From: an uncultured Bacilli bacterium
GTDB taxonomy: Bacteria; Bacillota_I; Bacilli_A; RF39; UBA660
Length of the DNA: 13,989 nt
Direction: 5' to 3'
Assembly (NCBI GenBank): GCA_944359735.1
Contig: CALVTA010000030.1
Span: 1-13,989, forward strand
Shown here: positions 1-6,505 of the stretch, one piece after another
How the letters are laid out: every line of letters begins with the position of its first letter
Position numbering within the stretch: position 1 is the first letter of the stretch
Program-made: the position numbers and the translations under genes
The notes under the pieces: generated by a model
The model's database searches: none
What the model was told of the DNA's origin: nothing
What the model saw: the letters and a program-made list of their open reading frames with translations, nothing else

Positions 1-7
1 AATAATT

Positions 8-289
8 ATGGCAGTAAAATTAAGATTAATGAGAATGGGAGCTAAAAAAAGACCATTTTATCGTATAGTTGCAACAGACTCTAGAAGTAGAAGAGATGGT
101 GAATATCTTGAATTAATTGGAACATATAATCCAATAGCTAATGAAAAAGATGTTAAAATAAATGAAGAAGTTGCTTTAAAATGGTTAAATAATGGTGCTA
201 TTCCATCTGATACAGTTAGAAGTTTATTTAAAGATGCTGGTATCATGAAAAGATTTGCTGAATCTAAAGATAAAAAGGAAACAAAATAA
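8..289 (+). CDS. rpsP: 30S ribosomal protein S16
   Basis: Structural protein of the small ribosomal subunit, which binds 16S rRNA during assembly. The 93-residue product has the family's usual length (about 80-95). It opens with the typical S16 N-terminus: a basic beta strand (MAVKLRLMRMGAKKRPFYRI), then an ADSRS-like turn (ATDSRSRRDG), then LELIGTYNP, and an ALKWLNNGAIPSDTVRSLF helix. The lysine-rich tail is common in S16. The ATG is 8 bases into the window, so its promoter and ribosome binding site cannot be judged. The stop codon shares one base with the next start (TAATG), which indicates translational coupling to khpA, the usual partner of rpsP in Bacillota. The identification is secure. 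Confidence 0.98.
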   Translation: MAVKLRLMRMGAKKRPFYRIVATDSRSRRDGEYLELIGTYNPIANEKDVKINEEVALKWLNNGAIPSDTVRSLFKDAGIMKRFAESKDKKETK

Positions 290-537
290 TGACTTTAGTG
301 GAACTAACAGAAAAGATAATAAAAAGTATTGTCAAAGATGAAAATGCTGTATCAGTAAAAGAATTTTCTAATGACAATGATAAAGAGACTATTATAGAAG
401 TATTAGTATCAGATACTGATATGGGAAGAGTTATTGGTAAAAATGGTAAAACTGCTAATGCAATAAGAACATTAGTCCAAGCCAGTAGTTCACTAAAAGA
501 TAATAAGTATGTTAAAATTAATATTGATAAGTTTTAG
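289..537 (+). CDS. khpA: KhpA, KH-domain RNA-binding protein
   Basis: Small single-KH-domain RNA-binding protein (YlqC/KhpA family). In streptococci and other Bacillota, KhpA works with KhpB/Jag and affects cell division and elongation through RNA binding. The 82 residues are a full-length member. The KH signature GRVIGKNGKTANAIR lies at residues 46-60, with the GxxG loop (GKNG, 50-53) intact. The start overlaps the rpsP stop by one base, and an AAGGAA-type site lies about 9-14 bases upstream within rpsP, so the pair is co-translated. In many Bacillota rimM and trmD follow; here cdsA follows after a 112-base gap with its own promoter. The family is certain; the role in this organism is inferred. 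Confidence 0.95.
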   Translation: MTLVELTEKIIKSIVKDENAVSVKEFSNDNDKETIIEVLVSDTDMGRVIGKNGKTANAIRTLVQASSSLKDNKYVKINIDKF

Positions 538-538
538 G

Positions 539-563
539 AGTTACTTAATACAGTAATTCTTTT
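539..563 (+). terminator. possible weak terminator after khpA
   Basis: A 7-bp stem (AGTTACT at 539-545 with AGTAATT at 552-558, one G-U pair) with a 6-base loop is followed by CTTTTT. It starts two bases after the khpA stop. The stem is AT-rich and therefore weak, so readthrough into cdsA is likely. The position and the promoter just downstream make it plausible. Confidence 0.4.
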
Positions 564-597
564 TATATATTGAATAAGGAAATAAAAAGTAATAAAC

Positions 598-626
598 TTG
601 TCTAAATATAAATTTTATATTATACT
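598..626 (+). promoter_or_regulatory. sigma-A-type promoter for cdsA-rseP
   Basis: A -35 box TTGTCT (598-603), a 17-base spacer and a -10 box TATACT (621-626) predict a start near 633. This leaves a short leader carrying the ribosome binding site GGAGGT at 640-645. It also helps choose the cdsA start: the TTG at 626 lies inside the -10 box, while the ATG at 650 is correctly placed. Read by eye, not tested. Confidence 0.6.
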
Positions 627-649
627 TGATTATAGAGTTGGAGGTCAAT

Positions 650-1450
650 ATGAAAAAACGTATATTAAGTTCTATTATAATGATTTTAATTTTTGTTCCA
701 TTACTATTAATAGGGGGAGTGTTATTTTCTCTTTTCATGACTATTTTATCTTTAGGAGCTATGCATGAATTAATGACTATAAGAGAAAGAAAAAAAACTT
801 TTCCACCACTAATAAAGATTGTATCCTATTTGTTAATAATATTTTCTAGTATCTTAACTTATAATCAAAATGTATTTAGCTATACTATGAGCTATCAACT
901 AATAAGTTTTATTATTCTGATATTTTTACTTCCTATCTTATTAAAAGATAAGAAAATGGATTATGATATTAATGATGCTTTATATTTAGTAGCTTCGCTT
1001 TTATTTATAAATGTAGCTTTTAATTTAATAATTGTAGTTAGAAACTATAGTTTAAACTATTTAATATATTTATTACTAATAACAGTTATTACTGATACTT
1101 TTGCTCTTATAACAGGTATGTATATAGGTAAAAATAAATTAGCTCCTACTATTAGTCCTCATAAGACTATAGAAGGGTTTATAGGAGGAGTTTTGATGGG
1201 AACTTTTGTTGCTACTACATTTTATTATGAAGTTATAGATCCTGGAATATCTTTGGTTATTTTAATCTTTGCAACATTTTTCTTATCAGTTGTAGGACAA
1301 CTTGGAGATTTAATATTTTCAAGTATAAAAAGAACTTATGGAGTTAAGGACTTTTCCAATTTAATTCCAGGACATGGTGGTATTTTAGATCGTTTTGATA
1401 GTCTAATTTTTGTAATTTTGGCATTTATATTAGTAATGGGATTAATTTAG
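650..1450 (+). CDS. cdsA: phosphatidate cytidylyltransferase (CDP-diglyceride synthetase)
   Basis: Integral membrane enzyme that joins CTP and phosphatidic acid to give CDP-diacylglycerol, the precursor of phosphatidylglycerol and cardiolipin. The 266 residues form about eight hydrophobic membrane segments starting at residue 5. The CdsA signature lies near the C-terminus (residues about 224-250): S-x-x-K-R then KD, PGHGG and DRxD, all intact (SSIKRTYGVKD, then IPGHGGILDRFD). An upstream in-frame TTG at 626 exists, but the ATG at 650 has GGAGGT five bases before it and removes a non-hydrophobic leader (MIIELEVN), so I prefer 650. rseP begins 8 bases after the stop. cdsA-rseP is a classic pair in Bacillota, often preceded by uppS and dxr, which are absent here. 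Confidence 0.96.
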   Translation: MKKRILSSIIMILIFVPLLLIGGVLFSLFMTILSLGAMHELMTIRERKKTFPPLIKIVSYLLIIFSSILTYNQNVFSYTMSYQLISFIILIFLLPILLKDKKMDYDINDALYLVASLLFINVAFNLIIVVRNYSLNYLIYLLLITVITDTFALITGMYIGKNKLAPTISPHKTIEGFIGGVLMGTFVATTFYYEVIDPGISLVILIFATFFLSVVGQLGDLIFSSIKRTYGVKDFSNLIPGHGGILDRFDSLIFVILAFILVMGLI

Positions 1451-1458
1451 GAGGAAAG

Positions 1459-2493
1459 ATGGTTACATTAATATTATTCATAATTTTATTAGGTTCAATT
1501 ATTTTCATTCATGAAGGTGGACATTTCTTATTTGCAAAACTAACAGGAATATATGTCTATGAATTTGCTTTAGGAATGGGGCCCAAATTATTTAGTTTTA
1601 AAAAAGGAGAAACTGAATATTCTTTACGTGCTATACCAATAGGTGGTTTTTGTCAATTAGCAGGTGAAGAAGGAGAGGATGAAAATTTACCTAAAGAAAG
1701 AACACTTCCTGGTAAAAAGCCTTGGCAAAAGTTTTTAGTAATGTTTTTTGGTGCAGGCTTTAATTTTATATCAGCAATATTAGTTTTGTTTTTTATTGCT
1801 TTGATTTGGGGAGCTACCTCAACAGAACCAATTCTTTCTACTGTCGAGAAAGGAACCCCAGCCTATAAAGCTGGACTTAGGAAAGGGGACGAAATATTAG
1901 AAATTAATGGTCATGATATTTGGACTATTGATGATATTTCTTTATATATAACTATTTCTGATCCTACAACAGCTAATACCTTTAAAATAAAAAAAGAAAA
2001 TGGTGATATAGAAACATATAAGATAAAACCTGAAAAAACAAAAACAGATGGAGAAGTCCGTTATGTTTATGGTATTGGTATGGCTGGAAAAGAAGAACAT
2101 GGTTTAGGAGCTTCTTTAAAATATATGGTTGTAAAAACAGGTTCTTTATTAAAACAAATGGGAGTAACTATAATAAATTTATTTACAGGAAATGTTAGAC
2201 TAAGTCAATTAAGTGGGCCTGTTGGTATATATGAGGTAGTAGGTGATCAAGCCAGTGGAGGACTGCCCAGTTTATTATATTTATTTTCATTCTTATCAAT
2301 CAATGTAGGATTTATAAATCTTCTACCATTACCAGCTTTTGACGGTGGGCACATTTTATTTATTATTATAGAAAAAATTAAAGGAAGTCCAGTTAAACCA
2401 GAAACAGAAGCTAAATTCCATGCAGCAGGTTTATTCATTTTAATGTTACTAATGATATATGTTACCTTTTATGATATATTAAGATTGTTTTAA
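1459..2493 (+). CDS. rseP: RseP-type site-2 zinc metalloprotease (M50)
   Basis: Intramembrane zinc protease of the RseP/RasP/Eep family. Such enzymes cut anti-sigma factors, remnant signal peptides or peptide pheromones within the membrane. Visible features: the HExxH zinc motif HEGGH at residues 18-22 in the first membrane segment; a second hydrophobic segment about 92-118; one PDZ domain (about 124-195, with GTPAYKAGLRKGDEILEINGHDI); a LSGPVGIYEV stretch (251-260); and the C-terminal motif NLLPLPAFDGGH (287-298), in which Asp295 is the expected third zinc ligand. The usual LDGG is FDGG here, a mild change. The 344 residues match Gram-positive members with one PDZ. The ribosome binding site AGGAGG (1449-1454) overlaps the cdsA stop, so the two are co-transcribed. 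Substrates cannot be told from this window. Confidence 0.96.
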   Translation: MVTLILFIILLGSIIFIHEGGHFLFAKLTGIYVYEFALGMGPKLFSFKKGETEYSLRAIPIGGFCQLAGEEGEDENLPKERTLPGKKPWQKFLVMFFGAGFNFISAILVLFFIALIWGATSTEPILSTVEKGTPAYKAGLRKGDEILEINGHDIWTIDDISLYITISDPTTANTFKIKKENGDIETYKIKPEKTKTDGEVRYVYGIGMAGKEEHGLGASLKYMVVKTGSLLKQMGVTIINLFTGNVRLSQLSGPVGIYEVVGDQASGGLPSLLYLFSFLSINVGFINLLPLPAFDGGHILFIIIEKIKGSPVKPETEAKFHAAGLFILMLLMIYVTFYDILRLF

Positions 2494-2525
2494 AAAAGCA
2501 TATATTTTATCATAAAATAACAACA

Positions 2526-2559
2526 AAAAAGGAAACAAAATAAATCTAGTTTCCTTTTT
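2526..2559. terminator. bidirectional intrinsic terminator between convergent rseP and the lipoprotein gene
   Basis: A perfect 11-bp inverted repeat (AAAAAGGAAAC at 2526-2536, GTTTCCTTTTT at 2549-2559) flanks a 12-base loop. The A run on one side and T run on the other supply a U tract in either direction. It lies between rseP (ends 2493) and the convergent gene ending at 2579, as expected for a shared terminator. Confidence 0.85.
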
Positions 2560-2578
2560 AAATGTAATAATGCTTCTT

Positions 2579-3472
2579 TTATTCACTATTATTATGGTAC
2601 AATTCCTCTTTTAATATATCTAAATTTTGCTTCATTAAAGTCATATAATCAGTATCAGTTTTTCTTTGTTCATCATTTAAAACTGTTATTCTATTAGAAT
2701 TTACTATTTCTAAACTATTTGGATAAGTATTAATTAAATTTTGTAAATTATTAGTAGTTTTTACATTGTCATAACTAAATATCTTTGTAATAGTACCATC
2801 GCTAACTAAATTATTAATTGTAACCAAATCTTTATCACTAGTATCATTGTTTAATATGTAAACTGTAACTCCATACTTTTCCAAAAATCTATAATTATTA
2901 TGAGTTGCAACAATAGCTTTATAAGGAGCATTTTCAACTGCCAACCTAATATCAGCATCAAGTTCTGAAATATCAACTTTCAACTCTTCATAATTATTAT
3001 CTATTTCTTCTTTGAGATAATTATTTTCAACATATTCTTTTAAGCCAATTCTAACATTCTGACTCATCATTAACATAAATGAAGGGTCAATCCAAACTTC
3101 TTCCATATCATAATCATTATCAAGTACATATGAACTATCAATTATTTTTAACTTTTCATTATATTCTAATAAATCAACAGTTAAATTTCTTTCTCTATCT
3201 ATAAGTCCTGTATAAATAAATAAATCTTTATTAGAAAAATCATTTTTTTGTTTATTCGTAAACTCATACTTATTAGTATCAACTCCGTCAGGATAAATAT
3301 TATTTATTTTAGCATGATCTCCATATAATCTTTCAATAATATATTCATTGGGATAATTAGTAGTAACAATATCAATATCTTCCATATCATCACTTCTACA
3401 CCCAGTAGTGCAAAAAACAATACCAATACTAAGTAAAGCTACCTTTCCTAATTTTTTAAAACTACTTTTCAT
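2579..3472 (-). CDS. TroA/ZnuA-like substrate-binding lipoprotein with altered metal site
   Basis: Resembles cluster-9 metal ABC solute-binding proteins (ZnuA/MntC/TroA), which hand Zn or Mn to a membrane permease. I place the start at 3472 (297 residues): GAGGG lies about 9 bases upstream, and this puts the lipoprotein signal first (basic MKSSFKK, hydrophobic core, Cys25 in TTGC). The longer frame from 3511 would start deep inside yidD. Family-like stretches are IYPDGVDTNKYEF (59-71), EEVWIDPSFMLMM (124-136) and the helix-ending IVATHNNYRFLEKYGV (187-202). His191 is kept, but the positions usually holding His in the other two motifs appear as Asn68 and Glu124/125, so normal Zn/Mn binding is doubtful. 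No ABC permease or ATPase is adjacent. The gene overlaps yidD by 11 bases and is probably co-transcribed with it. Fold fairly sure, ligand unknown. Confidence 0.75.
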   Translation of the reverse strand: MKSSFKKLGKVALLSIGIVFCTTGCRSDDMEDIDIVTTNYPNEYIIERLYGDHAKINNIYPDGVDTNKYEFTNKQKNDFSNKDLFIYTGLIDRERNLTVDLLEYNEKLKIIDSSYVLDNDYDMEEVWIDPSFMLMMSQNVRIGLKEYVENNYLKEEIDNNYEELKVDISELDADIRLAVENAPYKAIVATHNNYRFLEKYGVTVYILNNDTSDKDLVTINNLVSDGTITKIFSYDNVKTTNNLQNLINTYPNSLEIVNSNRITVLNDEQRKTDTDYMTLMKQNLDILKEELYHNNSE

Positions 3473-3695
3473 TCTTTTTTCCCTCATTTCTAATAACTGG
3501 ATCATATCCATACCTTGCTCCAGGATGACATTTTAATAGTCTTTTAAAACCTAAAAAAATTCCTTTAATAGAACCATATTCTTCAATTGCTTCAATAGTA
3601 TAGTTAGAACAAGTCGGATAAAAATGACAAGCTCCATGACTTGCTAAAGGCATCTTTTGATAAAGATGAATTAAACTGATTAATATCTTCTTCAT
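3462..3695 (-). CDS. yidD: membrane protein insertion efficiency factor YidD
   Basis: Small protein thought to assist YidC-dependent insertion of inner-membrane proteins. The 77-residue product has the family hallmarks: an N-terminal amphipathic helix (MKKILISLIHLYQK), CHFYPTCSNYTIEAIEEYG (23-41), and RLLKCHPGARYGYDPV (52-67), with three conserved cysteines (23, 29, 56). A GTG at 3704 would add three residues, but that GTG is part of the AGGTG ribosome binding site six bases before the ATG at 3695, so I use 3695. The gene is usually found beside rnpA and yidC; here it heads a two-gene unit with a lipoprotein gene instead. The family is certain. Confidence 0.95.
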   Translation of the reverse strand: MKKILISLIHLYQKMPLASHGACHFYPTCSNYTIEAIEEYGSIKGIFLGFKRLLKCHPGARYGYDPVIRNEGKKNEK

Positions 3696-3712
3696 ATTTA
3701 ACACCTAAAGAT

Positions 3713-3741
3713 ATTGTACTATAAAAATTGATGTTAAGCAA
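3713..3741 (-). promoter_or_regulatory. promoter for yidD and the lipoprotein gene
   Basis: On the - strand, -35 TTGCTT (3736-3741) and -10 TACAAT (3713-3718) are separated by exactly 17 bases. The predicted start, near 3706, falls on the first base of the AGGTG ribosome binding site, so the leader would be only about 11 bases. Read by eye. Confidence 0.55.
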
Positions 3742-3871
3742 ATAGCAGTTTAAAAATTTAAATATAATTAATAAGTTAAATTATTTATATTTTTTCGTTT
3801 CAAAGAAGAAAGATAAAAGAAAAACACCTAAAAAATTATTAAATTCAAGTAAATATAAAATTAATATTTTA

Positions 3872-3894
3872 CTTATTAGAGTTAGCCTAATAAG
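3872..3894 (-). terminator. possible weak terminator of the ZIP transporter gene
   Basis: A perfect 8-bp inverted repeat (CTTATTAG / CTAATAAG, 7-base loop) spans the stop codon of the ZIP gene and is followed on the - strand by AT-rich sequence with only a loose T run. The stem has few G-C pairs, so this is a weak candidate. The rest of the 3742-3871 gap shows no gene or clear RNA. Confidence 0.3.
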
Positions 3895-4646
3895 AAGTGA
3901 GAAATTAACATAACAATAAAACCTATACTAAAAAAAATAAATGTGTAGTTTCTTTTTTTATAGCTTAAAGATTCTTTTAATAATTCATAAATACTAATAT
4001 GTATCATAATACCTGCTATCATAGAGAGAATTATACTCATAATAAAGTTATTAATAATATTAGATAGAAAAAGATAAGCAAGTATCGCTCCTAATGGTTC
4101 AGATAATCCAGATATTAAAGTATAGAAAAAAGCTTTAACTTTTGATTTAGTACTAAAATATATGGGTATAGCAATACTTATACCTTCAGGAATATTATGA
4201 AAACTAATTGCTAAAGCTAAAGATAACCCTAAACTCATATTAGTAGAACTGGATAAAAATGTAGCAACTCCTTCAGGAATATTATGCATAATAATAGCAA
4301 GCATCGAAACAAGACCTAATCTATATAATTTTTTATTGCTAATAGATTTATTATCATTATTTGGTAAGAATTTATCTATTAACATAGAAACTATTACTCC
4401 AATAGATATAAATATTAAAAGAAATAAAAGAGCAGGGAACCCTTTAAATATAGAAGTTAATAAAGTAAAAGATTCAGGTATTAAATCAGTAAGAGATACA
4501 CAAATCATCACACCACTTGCAAAAGATAAAGATGCTAAAATAATATGCTTTTCATTATTTAATTTAAAAAGTAGAGGAATAAAACCAATTAAAGTAGAAA
4601 GTCCTGCTAAAGTAGATAAAATAAAAGCATAAGTAAAGTTAGACAT
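3882..4646 (-). CDS. ZIP-family divalent metal transporter (ZupT-like)
   Basis: Membrane protein that moves Zn2+ and other divalent metals toward the cytoplasm. The 254 residues form about eight hydrophobic segments. The two metal-binding signatures of bacterial ZIPs are both present and intact: HNIPEG at residues 121-126 and again at 150-155 (SFHNIPEGISIAIPIY), in the fourth and fifth membrane helices. SEPLGA (182-187), also typical of ZupT-like proteins, follows. The loop after the third segment (KFLPNNDNKSISNKKLYR) is short and lacks the long His-rich stretch of many eukaryotic ZIPs. The start at 4646 has a GGTGAT ribosome binding site. The gene is divergent from the transglutaminase-like gene at 4747; I see no convincing promoter for it in the 100-base gap. 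ZupT-like is the best family name; the metal is inferred. Confidence 0.9.
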   Translation of the reverse strand: MSNFTYAFILSTLAGLSTLIGFIPLLFKLNNEKHIILASLSFASGVMICVSLTDLIPESFTLLTSIFKGFPALLFLLIFISIGVIVSMLIDKFLPNNDNKSISNKKLYRLGLVSMLAIIMHNIPEGVATFLSSSTNMSLGLSLALAISFHNIPEGISIAIPIYFSTKSKVKAFFYTLISGLSEPLGAILAYLFLSNIINNFIMSIILSMIAGIMIHISIYELLKESLSYKKRNYTFIFFSIGFIVMLISHFLLG

Positions 4647-4691
4647 AATATCACCAGTAATAGATATGCTAATAAAGGGAATTTTATGATA

Positions 4692-4720
4692 TTGATATAT
4701 CTATTATTAAGTGATACAAT
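4692..4720 (+). promoter_or_regulatory. sigma-A-type promoter for the transglutaminase-like gene and queH
   Basis: -35 TTGATA (4692-4697) and -10 TACAAT (4715-4720) with a 17-base spacer, start predicted near 4727. The leader is about 20 bases and contains AAGGA (4734-4738), eight bases before the ATG at 4747. Confidence 0.7.
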
Positions 4721-4746
4721 ATACTCGCACTTAAAGGAAGATAGAT

Positions 4747-5679
4747 ATGTTTATAGATGAAAAAATAAAAGAATATATAGAACAGGAAAAAGAAAAATGG
4801 CAAAAAGTTAGAGAAGTGTGGGAAGAATTAAAAGCTTTATCGAAGAAACAAAAAGAATTAAATAATTATCTATCTACTTATACAAATGATTTTATACATC
4901 AAGAAATGAAAGAAGATTTTAGTAAAGTTTTGGATAATATAGAATCTCTTGCTAATACCTTTAACTTTAAAACTAGTATAGAAATTGCAATGCTTACTGC
5001 TATGTTAATTCATGGGGGATATTTATCACTAACAAATAAGTATTTTAATAAAGAAGAAATACAAGATATTTGGAGGTTTCGTGATGATAAAAACATACAT
5101 TTTGCTTTAAAAATATTTAGTGGTAATGGTAATTGTCGCCATACTGCTGCTTTTACCAAAAAAGTTCTTGATAGATTTAATATTGAAAATAGTATGGTGC
5201 ATGTTGATAATAGAGAAATAGATTATAATATAAATGAAATTAGACTATTTTTAAGTAATATTCATAAAAATATATCCACTAATCCTAATCATGCAATCAA
5301 TTATATAAGTGAAAAAGATTATAACTATTTTCTTGACCTAACTTTAAGTCAGTTTAAAATATTTGGAGCATATAATCAATTTGCCTATTCACTTGAAGGT
5401 GATAATTTAGTTTTTCCACTATATAGTTACAACTATAGTATTTCGAATGATGAGTTCATAGATTATAGAAAAGTACCGCAAATAACTAGAGAAGAGTCAG
5501 CTTATTTAATAGACACAGCGAATGCTACTATAAGAAAGTGTAGAGACAATCAAGATTTATTTGTAAAATTCTATCTTCAAAATATTGATAATTATCACAG
5601 GATTAATAAAAATTATAATAAGATATATGAAAAAGAAAAGAGTCTAGCATTAATAGATCGTGATAAATTAAAAAAGTAA
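4747..5679 (+). CDS. uncharacterised protein with transglutaminase-like Cys-His-Asp signature
   Basis: I do not recognise a named gene. The 310-residue product has no signal peptide or membrane segment, so it is probably cytoplasmic. Residues 1-40 are strongly charged and helical, likely a coiled coil (repeated E/K, KEKWQKVREVWEELKALSKKQKEL). The middle resembles a transglutaminase-like cysteine peptidase core: SGNGNCRHTAAFTKKVLDRF (125-144) has the G-x-C nucleophile pattern with Cys130; NHAINY (181-186) gives His182; YFLDLT (194-199) matches the family's LDpT with Asp197. Order and spacing (52 and 15 residues) fit the Cys-His-Asp triad of that fold. Activity could be proteolysis, amide transfer or an inactive binding role. 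The gene has its own promoter, and queH starts 22 bases after it, so they are probably one transcript. The fold call is an inference from motifs only. Confidence 0.6.
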   Translation: MFIDEKIKEYIEQEKEKWQKVREVWEELKALSKKQKELNNYLSTYTNDFIHQEMKEDFSKVLDNIESLANTFNFKTSIEIAMLTAMLIHGGYLSLTNKYFNKEEIQDIWRFRDDKNIHFALKIFSGNGNCRHTAAFTKKVLDRFNIENSMVHVDNREIDYNINEIRLFLSNIHKNISTNPNHAINYISEKDYNYFLDLTLSQFKIFGAYNQFAYSLEGDNLVFPLYSYNYSISNDEFIDYRKVPQITREESAYLIDTANATIRKCRDNQDLFVKFYLQNIDNYHRINKNYNKIYEKEKSLALIDRDKLKK

Positions 5680-5701
5680 CAAATATAAAGGAGATGATTA
5701 G

Positions 5702-6331
5702 ATGAACTATAACTTAGAATGTGAAAAAGTATTAAATAGTATAGATTTAAATAATAAACCATCTTTATTATTACATGCTTGTTGTGCTCCTTGTTCATCA
5801 TCAGTCTTAGAGAAAATATCTAAATATTTTGATATTACAATTCTCTTTTATAACCCTAATATTACTGACTATAAAGAATATATTAAAAGACGTGAAGAGT
5901 TAGAGAAGTTTATTAATTTAGTTGGTTATGATATTAAACTATTAGATTGTAATTACGATAAAGAAAAGTTTTTAAATATATCTAAAGGTTTAGAAGACTT
6001 AAAGGAAGGAGATATTAGATGTTATAAGTGTTATAATTTAAGACTAGAAGAGACTGCTAGACTTGCCAAAGAATATAGCTTTGATTATTTTACAACAACT
6101 CTATCTATAAGTCCTTATAAAAATAGTAAATGGTTAAATAAAATAGGAGAAGAACTATCTAAAAAATATAATATTAATTATTTATATGCTGACTTTAAAA
6201 AGAAAAATGGTTATAAAAGAAGTATAGAATTATCGCACATTTATAATTTATATAGACAAGACTATTGCGGGTGTATTTATTCCAAGGTGGAAAGGTTGAA
6301 CAAAGAAAATGAGAGATTATCAGATAAATAG
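5702..6331 (+). CDS. queH: epoxyqueuosine reductase QueH
   Basis: Catalyses the last step of queuosine formation in tRNA (reduction of epoxyqueuosine at the wobble base of GUN-anticodon tRNAs); a non-homologous replacement for the cobalamin enzyme QueG. The 209 residues carry the family marks (former DUF208): LLHACCAPCSS with H25, C27, C28, C31; a RCYKCYNLRLEETA block (C107, C110); FTTTLSISPYK (130-140); and the C-terminal YKRSIELSHIYNLYRQDYCGCIYS block with C189 and C191. These cysteines are expected to hold the iron-sulfur cluster and the extra metal. A strong AAGGAG site lies about 8 bases before the ATG. Located 22 bases after the transglutaminase-like gene. No other queuosine genes are in the window, so the cell may import queuine or hold them elsewhere. 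The identification is strong. Confidence 0.94.
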   Translation: MNYNLECEKVLNSIDLNNKPSLLLHACCAPCSSSVLEKISKYFDITILFYNPNITDYKEYIKRREELEKFINLVGYDIKLLDCNYDKEKFLNISKGLEDLKEGDIRCYKCYNLRLEETARLAKEYSFDYFTTTLSISPYKNSKWLNKIGEELSKKYNINYLYADFKKKNGYKRSIELSHIYNLYRQDYCGCIYSKVERLNKENERLSDK

Positions 6332-6505
6332 TATAAATATTAAAGAATATCAAAGTACAATAGAATTATTAGATAATAATAAAGATGTTTTAAAAAATCT
6401 AATAATAGAGATTTATATTATGAAGTTTATACTAAACTAGAAAGTGAAATTCAAAAAGAGTTATCTTTTTATAACTCCTTCAAGGTCAAAATTAGGTATA
6501 AATGA
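6309..6505 (+). pseudogene. small frame after queH, apparently broken by a one-base frameshift
   Basis: An ATG at 6309, inside the queH 3' end, opens a 43-codon frame that stops at 6440 (MRDYQINSINIKEYQSTIEL onward). From about 6401 another frame reads as better protein sequence (NNRDLYYEVYTKLESEIQKE onward, stop at 6505). The two join smoothly if the A6 run at 6392-6397 had seven A. This could be a decayed gene, an assembly error, polymerase slippage, or chance in AT-rich DNA. No family is recognised. The far end would overlap the convergent radical SAM gene and its terminator, which argues for decay. Confidence 0.35.
6453..6477 (-). terminator. terminator of the radical SAM gene
   Basis: On the - strand, GAGTTAT (6471-6477) pairs with ATAACTC (6458-6464) around a 6-base loop, followed at once by TTTTT (6453-6457). 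The gene's TAA stop (6461-6463) lies within the stem. The 7-bp stem is short but well formed. Confidence 0.65.

Noticed and set aside
626..649. TTG start extending cdsA by eight residues
   Set aside because: The TTG lies within the -10 box of the likely promoter and lacks a ribosome binding site, while the ATG at 650 has GGAGGT at the right distance.
3473..3511. Longer start for the lipoprotein gene
   Set aside because: The extra 13 residues lie inside yidD and would precede the lipoprotein signal peptide; the ATG at 3472 has GAGGG upstream and gives a normal signal.
3696..3704. GTG start extending yidD by three residues
   Set aside because: That GTG is part of the AGGTG ribosome binding site of the ATG at 3695, and the predicted transcript starts only a few bases before it.
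4336..4632. 98-codon frame on the + strand opposite the ZIP gene
   Set aside because: It is antisense to a gene with clear family motifs, has lysine/isoleucine-rich content typical of a shadow frame, and no family features.
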